From NCBI GenBank assembly GCA_020431945.1, contig JAGQHH010000281.1, positions 1 to 23,699 of the forward strand: a stretch of DNA of 23,699 nt, written 5' to 3'. Origin of the DNA: Cyanobacteria bacterium HKST-UBA02 (GTDB lineage Bacteria > Cyanobacteriota > Vampirovibrionia > Obscuribacterales > Obscuribacteraceae). Shown here piece by piece: positions 14,472 to 21,964 of this stretch. Below the pieces are notes generated by a model. The model worked only from the letters and a program-made list of their open reading frames with translations, was not told the DNA's origin and did not search any database. Position 1 is the first letter of the stretch; every line of letters starts with the position of its first letter. The position numbers were made by a program, and so were the translations under genes.

Positions 14472-14872
14472 GTCTTCCTGTAAACAGTTGGCGCTGTCAC
14501 GGCAAGCCAAAACGCCTCCTCGGAGAGGAAGCGTTCGTCAGTGCAATCGGGTATTCAGGTCTGTGGGTGTGCTTGCCGGAGAGTAGATGGGATAGAGGTA
14601 CGCCCGAGGCTACGAGGTCACGGGAGGCAGGAGCAATACTTGTTGCTCTGATTAATAAGCTTCAGATATTGATTCAGGACTCGAAAACCTGAAAACTCGT
14701 TTTTATTAGCTAGATCTATCTGATTAAATCCCTAGCGTAAGTAGCGCAATCATACAGAATCAGCCTGGCGCCAACTGCTACGCTAGGTCCGCGATTAAGC
14801 AAGAACACCGAAGACCATTGCGCAACGTGCCTTTCGCCGTTTGCAGCTGAGGTCTTCCTGGCTGTCACGGCA
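14472..14872. repeat. Imperfect direct repeat pair in the NAD kinase leader
   Basis: GTCTTCCTG followed by GCTGTCACGGCA occurs at 14472-14504, interrupted by 12 bases (14481-14492), and again uninterrupted at 14852-14872. The first copy contains the NAD kinase ribosome site (AGGAAG on the minus strand). Confidence 0.5.
14731..14787. repeat. Inverted repeat with 39-base loop
   Basis: CCTAGCGTA (14731-14739) is the exact reverse complement of TACGCTAGG (14779-14787). The role is unknown; it may be part of a leader RNA or an operator pair. Confidence 0.4.
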
Positions 14873-15190
14873 GGCTTAGCTTAAAAAGGGGTACTCAAGA
14901 TCGCTTGTTAGAGACAAACAGGCTCTGGTATCTATGAGTTGTCAATAGCTCCTTTCTTTTTAGAGAGAAAAACCCACCAGAAAGCAGAGCTGATCTACTA
15001 ACAGGCTGATTGAAAGCAGGCTCACGGGCTGCTCGAGATCACGTCGCAGACGCGTGGAAACTCCGGAGACTCTCTGTAAGAGCTCTTCTCCGGAATATCT
15101 TCGCGCCTGTAACAGGCCATCACCATCTCCGTGTCGAGTCTGGCGTCACAACTATGGCCCGGACGAATTCTTAGCAAAGGAAACCAAGTT

Positions 15191-17044
15191 ATGAACAATC
15201 TGAGAGCTGTCGCGTTGTGCAACAACGCAGCCGCCGTACTCGTTTGGGTATGGGACGGCATGATTCCTGACTGCCTGGGCTTCAGCATCGATCAGATCGA
15301 CAAGAAGACCGGGGAGCGCAAGACGCTGAACTCGCGCGTGGTCCGCTTCGAAGGCGAGGAGAAGAGCGACGAGCTCTCCACCCTCGACGAGCATCCCATC
15401 CAGGGCTGCAAGTGGACCGACGGCACCGCCAAGGAAGGCGGCACCTATCAGTGGGAGATCTTCCCGATGATCGGCACGCCGGGCAACCTGAAGCGGGGCG
15501 AAGGGGTCCTCACCAACGAGGTCACCCTCGGCGTCGACTACGGGCCTTTCATCAAGGCCTGCTTCAACCGCGGGCACCTGGTATCCACCCAGGCCCTCGC
15601 CAACCTGCTGCCGAAGCTGCCGGATGGCAGCCCGGACCCGGAAGCCCTGGTGAAAGCCATGGAAGATCCGGACAGCCCCATCGCCAAGTGGCTGGGCGCC
15701 AGCCTGCCTGAGTTCGTGAAGCTTCCCTTCGAGGAGGCGAAGAAGATCGGCGGGCATGTCTACTCGCTGTTCTACGAGCTCTCGACGCCGGCTTTCGTCG
15801 AATACCTGCGCCAGAACGAAGACCTCTGGAGCATGGTGCTCGGCAACTCGGGGGACGACGACGAGCGGAACGCTCCGGCTCGCAAGGCGTTCCACGATGA
15901 CGGCGCCGACATCACCGACCGGTTCGTGCCCAAGCCCGGCATCGCCCACAACAAGTCGTCGGTGGTCACGGACAAGGCCGGCAAGCCGGCGAAGTGGATG
16001 CTCCAGAGCGTCAACCCGACGCCGACGGGCTTCTACACCCAGGCCAACCATGCCCTGATGATCGACTCTCCGGAGCTGGCTCAGGAGGGCATGGACTACT
16101 GGAATCGGACCCGCGAGGACTGCGGGGCGAACCCTGTTCAGAGCGAAGCGTACCGTGCCGCCAACGCCAAGGTGATGAAACCCGTCATCCTCGGCGACGG
16201 CACTCAGGTCCAGGCTCTCTTCTCGCCCTCCACCAAGGAGCGGACGAAGCCGAAGACCCCTGAGGACGGGCGCACTTTCCCGCTCCTGGACATGGCGGTG
16301 AGCACGGCGAAGGTGAAGGAGGTTCTGCTCGGGGCTAAGCAGGGCATCTATTTCGTCGCCTTCTACCCGGGCTTCCCGAGCTTCCTGGATGTGGTCACCT
16401 GGATGCAGTACAAGCGTCCGGAGCTTCCGATCCGCGGTATCGTCAGCAGCCCGCAAGCGCTGCCGCGCCCGCGCCGGAAGAAGACGAGCCCGACCAAGGG
16501 CATTCTCGACATGGGTGGTACCTTCGGTGCGACGGAAGAGACCGGTCTTGGTCTCACCCTGCCCGCCGGCGCCATCCCGGGGATGCTTCAGGTGGCGGCC
16601 TACCAGCCGCGCAAGAAGGCTCCGACCATCATCGCCGCAGGCGCTCTCGAGGCTGGCTGGCAGGACTGGCACAAGGAGTTGCTCAAGCTCCCGGACGCTC
16701 ACGCCATCACGCACTCGAAGGTGATCGTCGTCGATCCCTTCGGTGATGACCCGTGGGTTCTGGGTGCCGCCAGCGACAACCTGGGCCTGAAAGCCGGCGT
16801 CAGCAACGACGAGACGATGCTCGCCATCCGGGGCAACCGGGCACTGGCCATCGGCTACTTCGTGCACTGCATGGACGTGTACAACCACTTCATCTTCCGT
16901 CACCTGGTCGCTACCGGCAAGGCGACGTTCAAGGGAGTGCTGGCCAGCGACACCAGCTGGCAGAAGAAGTACCTGTCCGGCGGTCGCCGCAAGGAGTACG
17001 AGACCATGATCACCGGCTCCGGCCTGGTGCATCCCGCGTGCTGA
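15191..17044 (+). CDS. Phospholipase-D-superfamily protein
   Basis: This 617-residue protein has two phospholipase-D-type halves. The first active-site motif is HNKSSVVTD (253-261), with five residues between Lys and Asp as in some family members, and the N-containing follow-up LQSVNPTPTGFYTQAN. The second motif is a standard HSKVIVVD (508-515), followed by GAASDNLG (525-532) and an acidic SNDETM (538-543). The superfamily cleaves phosphodiester bonds in lipids or nucleic acids; the substrate here cannot be read. Residues 1-110 form an extra domain that may be beta-rich. No signal peptide is evident. I chose the ATG at 15191 with AAAGGA upstream; an earlier in-frame start adds 20 residues without support. 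Codon use is strongly GC-ending, unlike its AT-richer leader. A long terminator hairpin follows, so it is monocistronic. Confidence 0.87.
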   Translation: MNNLRAVALCNNAAAVLVWVWDGMIPDCLGFSIDQIDKKTGERKTLNSRVVRFEGEEKSDELSTLDEHPIQGCKWTDGTAKEGGTYQWEIFPMIGTPGNLKRGEGVLTNEVTLGVDYGPFIKACFNRGHLVSTQALANLLPKLPDGSPDPEALVKAMEDPDSPIAKWLGASLPEFVKLPFEEAKKIGGHVYSLFYELSTPAFVEYLRQNEDLWSMVLGNSGDDDERNAPARKAFHDDGADITDRFVPKPGIAHNKSSVVTDKAGKPAKWMLQSVNPTPTGFYTQANHALMIDSPELAQEGMDYWNRTREDCGANPVQSEAYRAANAKVMKPVILGDGTQVQALFSPSTKERTKPKTPEDGRTFPLLDMAVSTAKVKEVLLGAKQGIYFVAFYPGFPSFLDVVTWMQYKRPELPIRGIVSSPQALPRPRRKKTSPTKGILDMGGTFGATEETGLGLTLPAGAIPGMLQVAAYQPRKKAPTIIAAGALEAGWQDWHKELLKLPDAHAITHSKVIVVDPFGDDPWVLGAASDNLGLKAGVSNDETMLAIRGNRALAIGYFVHCMDVYNHFIFRHLVATGKATFKGVLASDTSWQKKYLSGGRRKEYETMITGSGLVHPAC

Positions 17045-17078
17045 GTCCGTCCTGCTGACCTTCGGGTCGGCAGGTCCT

Positions 17079-17135
17079 GAACGCATCGGTTCCGGTTGCC
17101 ACTTCATGTGGTGACCGGGCCGGTGCGTTCTTTTT
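17079..17135 (+). terminator. Strong intrinsic terminator after the phospholipase-D-like gene
   Basis: GAACGCATCGG pairs with CCGGTGCGTTC (one wobble), and the stem continues inward with CCGGT/ACCGG and GCCAC/GTGGT-type pairs. TTTTT follows (17131-17135). A smaller hairpin (CCTGCTGACC/GGTCGGCAGG, 17051-17074) precedes it. Confidence 0.85.
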
Positions 17136-17211
17136 AATATCCCATATTACTATAAGCGATAAGAGAAAGCGATTCGACAAGTGATTTTAACTGTCAATCT
17201 CAAGCTTTTTC

Positions 17212-17366
17212 GGCTGCGATATGCCTGTCAGGACAAGATTTCGCCTGGAAAAATGATCTGGGAGGCATTTTTCTGCTCAGGTATGACTCACAGGTCATAA
17301 GTCAGGAAGAGAACTTGACCTTGAAGGCATATCAGCCACGAGGGCCAGGACTTTCTCGTGGCTTTT
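17212..17366 (+). ncRNA. Candidate structured RNA with competing terminator
   Basis: GATATGCCT (17218-17226) is perfectly complementary to AGGCATATC (17325-17333). The outer GGCT (17212-17215) extends this stem to AGCC (17334-17337). Those four bases also start the terminator stem AGCCACGAG/CTCGTGGCT (17334-17363), so the two folds compete. Inside are a TATGAC/GTCATA hairpin (17282-17299) and an alternative GGTCATAAGT/ACTTGACC pairing (17293-17320). No protein gene lies downstream on this strand within 500 bases, which favours a small RNA over a riboswitch. It does not match 5S, 4.5S, tmRNA or tRNA by eye. Confidence 0.4.
17334..17366 (+). terminator. Intrinsic terminator of the candidate RNA
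   Basis: AGCCACGAG (17334-17342) and CTCGTGGCT (17355-17363) form a perfect 9-base stem with a 12-base loop, followed by TTT. Confidence 0.65.
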
Positions 17367-17485
17367 CGATCTGGTTTCTGGATCTGGCTCGTCTGATCAG
17401 GAAGTCCTCCTAAAGTTCGTCCCGAGACCGTGGGGTTAGAGTCAGAGGAAGGAGGTGAGTTTTGATTTGACGGAGCGGGACGGAG

Positions 17486-17719
17486 TCAGATGCTGTGGAT
17501 GCCGGCCGGGTCGAGCCCGGCGTTTTCGAGGAATCTCAGAATCGGCTCTTTCTGCTCCGGCACGAGAATCTCGAGAGCCATACCGCAAACCGACTCGGTG
17601 AGACCGGCGGGAGTGGGTGTCGTCCTGATGCGAAAGCCGCTTTGCTTCTCACCTTTCAGCCGGCTTTCGGCTTTCAAGAGCTGATGGAGGCTTTCGTAAG
17701 TGAGAAGTATGCGTGTCAT
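17486..17719 (-). CDS. DUF3343 small protein (putative Se/S carrier-like)
   Basis: This 77-residue protein matches the DUF3343 pattern from end to end: a first strand and helix (ILLTYESLHQLLKAESRL), a central TPTPAGL, then the conserved cysteine-glycine ESVCGMALEI (Cys45) and a last helix EPILRFLENAGL. Family members are described as likely sulfur or selenium carriers and are often found with a cysteine desulfurase of the kind encoded at 20538. Here the two are 3 kb apart and on opposite strands. I chose the ATG at 17719 because the homologous pattern starts there, although no ribosome site is visible; the open frame extends 41 codons further with unrelated sequence. Confidence 0.75.
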   Translation of the reverse strand: MTRILLTYESLHQLLKAESRLKGEKQSGFRIRTTPTPAGLTESVCGMALEILVPEQKEPILRFLENAGLDPAGIHSI

Positions 17720-17844
17720 GGTGGCAGCCGGTATGTTCGGACAGCGCCAAGATAGCATGTCATGGGTTACCGGTGTTATCAGACGTGGAAAGTTAGATCC
17801 AGGTAAAAAAATCGGGAAAGCTGGCCAGTTCGCCTGAAACACGC

Positions 17845-17873
17845 TTCCATGCTCAATTACACGGTGTTATACT
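17845..17873 (+). promoter_or_regulatory. Likely promoter of the zinc-ribbon gene
   Basis: TATACT (17868-17873) resembles a -10 box; TTCCAT (17845-17850) lies 17 bases upstream as a weak -35 box. The start codon follows 23 bases later. Confidence 0.45.
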
Positions 17874-17896
17874 GCTAGGTAGAAAGAGAGGTCGCG

Positions 17897-18115
17897 ATGC
17901 AATACTTCCTATGTCCCAGATGCAACTTCAGAATGCCGGCCAAGAAGCGGTTGTGTCAGACTTGCGGGTATAAAATCCCGGCTGCCGATACCGGGGCCGA
18001 AGACCTCTCTACCAGCCGGACTGTCAAGAAAACCACTTTCTGGTCGCGTCTCATGGGCGGTGCCGAGCCCAAGACAGCGGAGTCCAGCGGGCAGGAAAAG
18101 CCGGCTCTCGGTTAG
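17897..18115 (+). CDS. Small zinc-ribbon protein
   Basis: This 72-residue protein has an N-terminal zinc ribbon formed by two knuckles, CPRC (Cys6, Cys9) and CQTC (Cys20, Cys23). A polar, probably disordered tail rich in Thr, Ser, Lys and Glu follows. The ATG follows GAGAGG by 5 bases, and a promoter-like TATACT lies upstream. Zinc ribbons of this sort bind nucleic acid or protein partners; no partner can be named. It ends 11 bases from the stop of the convergent lytic transglycosylase gene. Confidence 0.75.
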   Translation: MQYFLCPRCNFRMPAKKRLCQTCGYKIPAADTGAEDLSTSRTVKKTTFWSRLMGGAEPKTAESSGQEKPALG

Positions 18116-18126
18116 TTCAAAATCGG

Positions 18127-20487
18127 CTAGTTATAAATCGACTCGTAATTCCAGTAATTGTTGAAGACCTTGCGGACATAACCGCGGGTCTCTTTGTATG
18201 GAATGCTTTCGACATAGACGTCGAGATCGCCGTGACCAGCTGCTTGATGCTGATTCATCCATTTTTTCACGGCGTTGGGTCCACCGTTATAGCTGGCTAC
18301 GGCCAGCATCGGATTGCCGTTGTGACGCTTGAGCACATAGGCCAGATATGAGCAGCCCAGGCTGATATTGGTGGCGGGCTCGAAGATCTGTTCTTTGGAA
18401 GCGAGGGTGATGTTGTTATGCTTGGCGGTACCATAAGCGGTGCCAACCAGGAGTTGCATCAGTCCCATCGCTTTCGACCTGCTCAGGGCTTTCGTGTCGT
18501 ATCGCGATTCCTGACGAATGAGCCCGTGGACGAGAAGAGGATCGAGACCCTGCTTGTTCGCCTCTCTGTCTACATCAGCCGCATAGGCCAGGGGGTAGGC
18601 GAATTGCCAGCGCAGATCCTTGCCGGGAGCGCCGTCTAGCTTGTAGGAAGCAGTACCGATGGCACGCATTGTCTGTCCCGCTTTGCGGCAGATCCAGGAC
18701 TTGAAATTGACCGGTGAGATCGGTGGCAGTAGCGAGAGAGCTTCGTCGTATTCGCCTATATAGGCCAGCACCGCCGGGCACGGGCCGATGGCTGCGGGCA
18801 GGCTCTCGTAGCGGAAGAACTTCGGAGGCTCGGGCCAGGTCCAGTTCGGATCGGGAGTGTGACGTCGGCGCATGGACCATAGCCTGTCCGGCACTATCGT
18901 GCCTGGCTTTTTGCCGGCCTTCTTCAGAGCCCGGGCACTGGCCAGCGACTTGAGGTGAGCGAGCCGGTGGGTGGAGCGGTAGCCGTAATAAGACCCGGCA
19001 AACTGCTTTGCGGTCTGGGCATAGAGTTCCACGGCGACGCTTTCGTTTCCCAGGCGCTCCTGGAATTTGCCCAGCCAGAAAGCATAACGGGGCGCCGAAT
19101 CGCTGCCCGGATAGGTCTTCAAGCCCTGAGCCGCATAGGCTGCGGCTCTGCCTATGTGCGCCGAGCCGGGCTTGCCCTTGAGCTTATAGCCTTTCTCGGC
19201 GTGGTCCCAGAGCAGCCACCAGAGCGACTCGGGGGCATAGACCGACTTCGGGAATTTCGAGACGATCTGCTGGTAATACTGCGGGGCCGTGTTGCCGGAA
19301 CGACGGGCGATATTCCAGAGCACTTCGTCCTGACCAGGAACACCAAGGATCTGGACCTGTTTCCAGAGAGAAAGGGCTTCGGCGGTGCTGAGGGAATGAC
19401 ATATCTGGGTGGCGACATTCTTGATCAGAGGGTCTTTAGGATTGGCTTTACCAGCGGCTATGAGAGTCTGGATACCTTCCGCTTTCTTGTTCAGCTTGAC
19501 CTGACAGAGAGCTCGCAGGATGTGTTTGCTGCCTGCGCTGTCCCACTGGTCGAGGGCCAGGCTCCAGAGCCCGTGCCGGTAGAAGGCGTAGGCGATAAGC
19601 AAGTGGTCTTCCTTTGTGAGACTGATCGGAGCCATAGCCTTGCTGGTGTCCGTCTGCGGCGATGTGTCCTTCTCCAACTTCAAGAGTCGCTGTCCGATAG
19701 ACGGAGCGAATTTCCCCTGGGGACTGGCTTTCAGATAGATGCGGAAATAATCCAGAGCGCGCTCGGGATTGTTGTCCTGATCGATGGCCAGGGTACCGAG
19801 ATATTGGGCCGCACCGGTGGCGAACTCGGTCTTCGGATAGGCGCGGCGTAGAAGAATGAAAGTGTCGACGGCCAGGCGATAGCTTTCAGCGCGATTGTAG
19901 GATTCGGCAAGGCGGTAGACGGCTTCGGAGCGGGTCTTGAGGCGAGCGGCAGTTTCGCTGGATCGCACTGCTGATGGTGACTTGTTTTTGGATGCCGCAG
20001 CTTTTTCGGCAGCGCTTTTCTCGACTGCTGCCCTTATGGGCTCGAGAATCTCTTGAAGCTTCTTCTCGTTGTTCAGAGAAAGGGCGATCTCGGCGCCATG
20101 GAGCCTGGCTCGCTCGCCGAGATCCTCATGGGAAGCGGCTTCCTCGAAGAGGGAAAGAGCTTCTTCGAGGTCGGTCCGGTCGCTCGATGCTTGCAGCTGC
20201 CTGGCAAGAAGGTAGTCTGAAAGCTGCTTCTCGGCCGGCGAGCCGAGCAGCCTGGTGCGAAATTCTTTGAGAGCGGCGATTTTTTCAGCTCGTCCCTTCT
20301 GCTCGAGATCCCGGAGGAAATTCGCGAACTCGTCGGAGGTCTCGGCAAAGGCGATCAGTTGTCGACTGTTGATCGATGATTTCAGGAGCGAATCCGGGGG
20401 CGATTCGGCCTGTCCCGAGCAGCCGAAGAGAGACCACAGGGTGATGATGGCGGCAATCGAAATCTTTGATTCTGGCTTCAGCGGCAT
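18127..20487 (-). CDS. Lytic murein transglycosylase lipoprotein with TPR-like helical region
   Basis: This 786-residue envelope enzyme cleaves the glycan strands of peptidoglycan. The N-terminus has a hydrophobic helix and a lipobox-like LFGC, with Cys23 as the likely lipid-modified residue. Residues about 60-600 form a long helical superstructure with TPR-like repeats, as in soluble lytic transglycosylase Slt70. The catalytic SLT domain is at about 640-786: IRQESRYD with the catalytic Glu660, then AMGLMQLL, an ISLGCSYLAYVL helix, and ASYNGGPNAV (731-740). It is somewhat longer than Slt70. The ATG at 20487 lacks a clear ribosome site but precedes an obvious lipoprotein signal. It is divergent from the cysteine desulfurase gene with only 50 bases between them. 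Confidence 0.93.
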   Translation of the reverse strand: MPLKPESKISIAAIITLWSLFGCSGQAESPPDSLLKSSINSRQLIAFAETSDEFANFLRDLEQKGRAEKIAALKEFRTRLLGSPAEKQLSDYLLARQLQASSDRTDLEEALSLFEEAASHEDLGERARLHGAEIALSLNNEKKLQEILEPIRAAVEKSAAEKAAASKNKSPSAVRSSETAARLKTRSEAVYRLAESYNRAESYRLAVDTFILLRRAYPKTEFATGAAQYLGTLAIDQDNNPERALDYFRIYLKASPQGKFAPSIGQRLLKLEKDTSPQTDTSKAMAPISLTKEDHLLIAYAFYRHGLWSLALDQWDSAGSKHILRALCQVKLNKKAEGIQTLIAAGKANPKDPLIKNVATQICHSLSTAEALSLWKQVQILGVPGQDEVLWNIARRSGNTAPQYYQQIVSKFPKSVYAPESLWWLLWDHAEKGYKLKGKPGSAHIGRAAAYAAQGLKTYPGSDSAPRYAFWLGKFQERLGNESVAVELYAQTAKQFAGSYYGYRSTHRLAHLKSLASARALKKAGKKPGTIVPDRLWSMRRRHTPDPNWTWPEPPKFFRYESLPAAIGPCPAVLAYIGEYDEALSLLPPISPVNFKSWICRKAGQTMRAIGTASYKLDGAPGKDLRWQFAYPLAYAADVDREANKQGLDPLLVHGLIRQESRYDTKALSRSKAMGLMQLLVGTAYGTAKHNNITLASKEQIFEPATNISLGCSYLAYVLKRHNGNPMLAVASYNGGPNAVKKWMNQHQAAGHGDLDVYVESIPYKETRGYVRKVFNNYWNYESIYN

Positions 20488-20537
20488 GTGGCTAAGAATG
20501 CTAGCATAGCCGAGTCGAGAGAACCCGGATTGTTGCC

Positions 20538-21725
20538 ATGAAACGAATATATTTCGACAATGCCGCCACCAGTTTTCCTAAACCCGAACCCGTCTTCCGA
20601 GCCATCGAACACTACCTGAGGCATGCGGGAAATCCGGGCAGAGGCGGACACAGTTTTTCCCTGGCCGGAGCCAGGGCGATCTTCGAGGCCAGAGAGTCTA
20701 TCGCCGAGTTTCTCGGGATAGCCGAGACCGAGCGCCTGCTGTTCACTCCCGGTTGCACCGAGAGTATCAATATCGTGCTTAAAGGTCTGGTGCATCAGGG
20801 AACGCTGGGCAAAGGCGACCGGGTCGTGACCACGAATATGGAGCACAACTCGGTAATGAGACCGCTTACCGAGATCGCCGGAGACCCGGGCATAGAGATT
20901 GTTTCTGTACCTTTTAGCTGCGATGAGGAGAGATTCGGCACTGCTCTGAGAGCAGCCCTGAAAGACGGTGCCGGGCTGTGTATCCTGTCCAGAGCCAGCA
21001 ATGTCACCGGTGAACTACTGCCGGTGAGGCTGGCGAGCGAACTCTGTGCCGAGGCGGGTGTTCCCCTGGCGGTGGATGCAGCTCAGTCGGCGGGCAAGGT
21101 GGAGGTGGACTTATCGAGGTCCGGAGTGACATTCTGGTGCGCCTCTGGACATAAGGGGCTCATGGGTCCCCCCGGGGTCGGTCTGCTCTATATCGCTCCC
21201 GGTGCCGAGCTGGCACCTCTGGTTACCGGAGGCACCGGCTCTCAGTCGGAAAGCTACGAGATTCCTGCGATTTTGCCGGATCGCTTCGAACCCGGCACCC
21301 AGCCCGGACAGAATATAGTCGGCCTGGCTGCGGCAGTAGGCTGGCTCAAGAAACGGGGCGCCGAGGACATGCTAAGGCACGAGCTCAATCTCACCCAGCG
21401 TTTTCATGTCTGGGCCGACGAGCGGAAAGATGTGGAGATCTTCGGACCTTCGATTATGGATGGAACAGGGCTCGAGCCCGGAAAAATGCCCCTGGTGGCT
21501 TTTCGTATCAGGGGGCTCGATTCCAACCGGGTTGCCGATGCCCTGGACAGCGAATATGGCATAGCCGTGCGCTCGGGGCTGCACTGTGCCTATGCCGCTC
21601 ATGAAAGCCTGGGAACCGAGAAATCAGGGCTCGTGCGGGCAAGCTTCGGTCCTTTCAACACCATGGACGAAGTGGAGAAGCTGATTGCCTCGCTGGCTGA
21701 AATTGCCGCTCGTGGTGGCTGCTAA
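20538..21725 (+). CDS. Cysteine desulfurase-family protein (class V aminotransferase, TIGR01977-like)
   Basis: This 395-residue pyridoxal-phosphate enzyme takes sulfur, or selenium from selenocysteine, from its amino acid substrate. Visible are IYFDNAATSFPKP at the N-terminus, MEHNS (His103), VDAAQSAG (Asp180, Gln183), the cofactor lysine in SGHKG (Lys206), and the active-site cysteine in RSGLHCAYAAH (Cys350). The NPGRGGHSFSLAGAR block near residue 32 is typical of the subfamily often found with DUF3343, rather than of housekeeping IscS or SufS. No ISC or SUF assembly genes are next to it. The ATG has a poor ribosome site. The stop lies inside an 11-base repeat (GTGGCTGCTAA, again at 21735-21745). 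Confidence 0.9.
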   Translation: MKRIYFDNAATSFPKPEPVFRAIEHYLRHAGNPGRGGHSFSLAGARAIFEARESIAEFLGIAETERLLFTPGCTESINIVLKGLVHQGTLGKGDRVVTTNMEHNSVMRPLTEIAGDPGIEIVSVPFSCDEERFGTALRAALKDGAGLCILSRASNVTGELLPVRLASELCAEAGVPLAVDAAQSAGKVEVDLSRSGVTFWCASGHKGLMGPPGVGLLYIAPGAELAPLVTGGTGSQSESYEIPAILPDRFEPGTQPGQNIVGLAAAVGWLKKRGAEDMLRHELNLTQRFHVWADERKDVEIFGPSIMDGTGLEPGKMPLVAFRIRGLDSNRVADALDSEYGIAVRSGLHCAYAAHESLGTEKSGLVRASFGPFNTMDEVEKLIASLAEIAARGGC

Positions 21726-21890
21726 CGCCTGTTAGTGGCTGCTAAAAGTTCGCTAGAGATTTCTCATTATCTTTTTGGCGTCCGGTGCATCGGCTCTGTT
21801 CCCCAGCCGGTGCGGATTCTCTGGCCGGCAGGGTTGAAAAGAGAGGCTCCGGGCGGCGACGAATCGGCGCTTTGGCGTTTGTGAATCGGC

Positions 21891-21896
21891 TATAAT
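21891..21896 (+). promoter_or_regulatory. -10 element of the glutamate dehydrogenase promoter
   Basis: A perfect TATAAT is present. The -35 region is not canonical. Two copies of GAATCGGC, at 21861-21868 and 21883-21890, flank the expected -35 position 22 bases apart, about two helical turns, which suggests a regulator site. Confidence 0.6.
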
Positions 21897-21964
21897 GTGC
21901 CGCGTTTATGCAGGAATCCCGAAGGAGTCAGATGTCAAAAAATGACAGCCCCAGGAGGTCAAAG

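Larger units (their letters stand above)
14468..15190. other. Long gene-free region between divergent genes
   Basis: These 723 bases separate the NAD kinase and phospholipase-D-like genes, and I see no credible gene. They hold an imperfect direct repeat (14472-14504 and 14852-14872), an inverted repeat (14731-14787), and two hairpins in the leader of the phospholipase gene (CCGGAGA/TCTCCGG at 15063-15093; GCCTG/CAGGC at 15105-15117). The centre is AT-richer than the flanking genes. Promoters for both genes should be here. Confidence 0.5.
17045..17485. other. Gene-free region with two terminators and a candidate RNA
   Basis: No protein gene is seen. After the phospholipase gene terminator (17079-17135) comes an AT-rich stretch, a candidate structured RNA (17212-17366) ending in its own terminator hairpin, and then about 120 bases with nothing recognisable before the DUF3343 gene's stop. 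Confidence 0.5.

Noticed and set aside
15152..17107. 651-codon minus-strand frame
   Set aside because: Antisense shadow of the phospholipase-D-like gene; the composition is Arg-, Val- and Leu-biased and no motif is seen.
17212..17366. 5S rRNA, 4.5S RNA or tRNA in the structured region
   Set aside because: None of the conserved sequences of these RNAs is present; only the size is similar.
18955..19851. 298-codon plus-strand frame
   Set aside because: Lies inside the helical region of the lytic transglycosylase gene on the other strand; no ribosome site or motif.
21715..21745. 11-base direct repeat GTGGCTGCTAA over the desulfurase stop codon
   Set aside because: Short, with 20-base spacing that does not keep frame; most likely a small local duplication without function.
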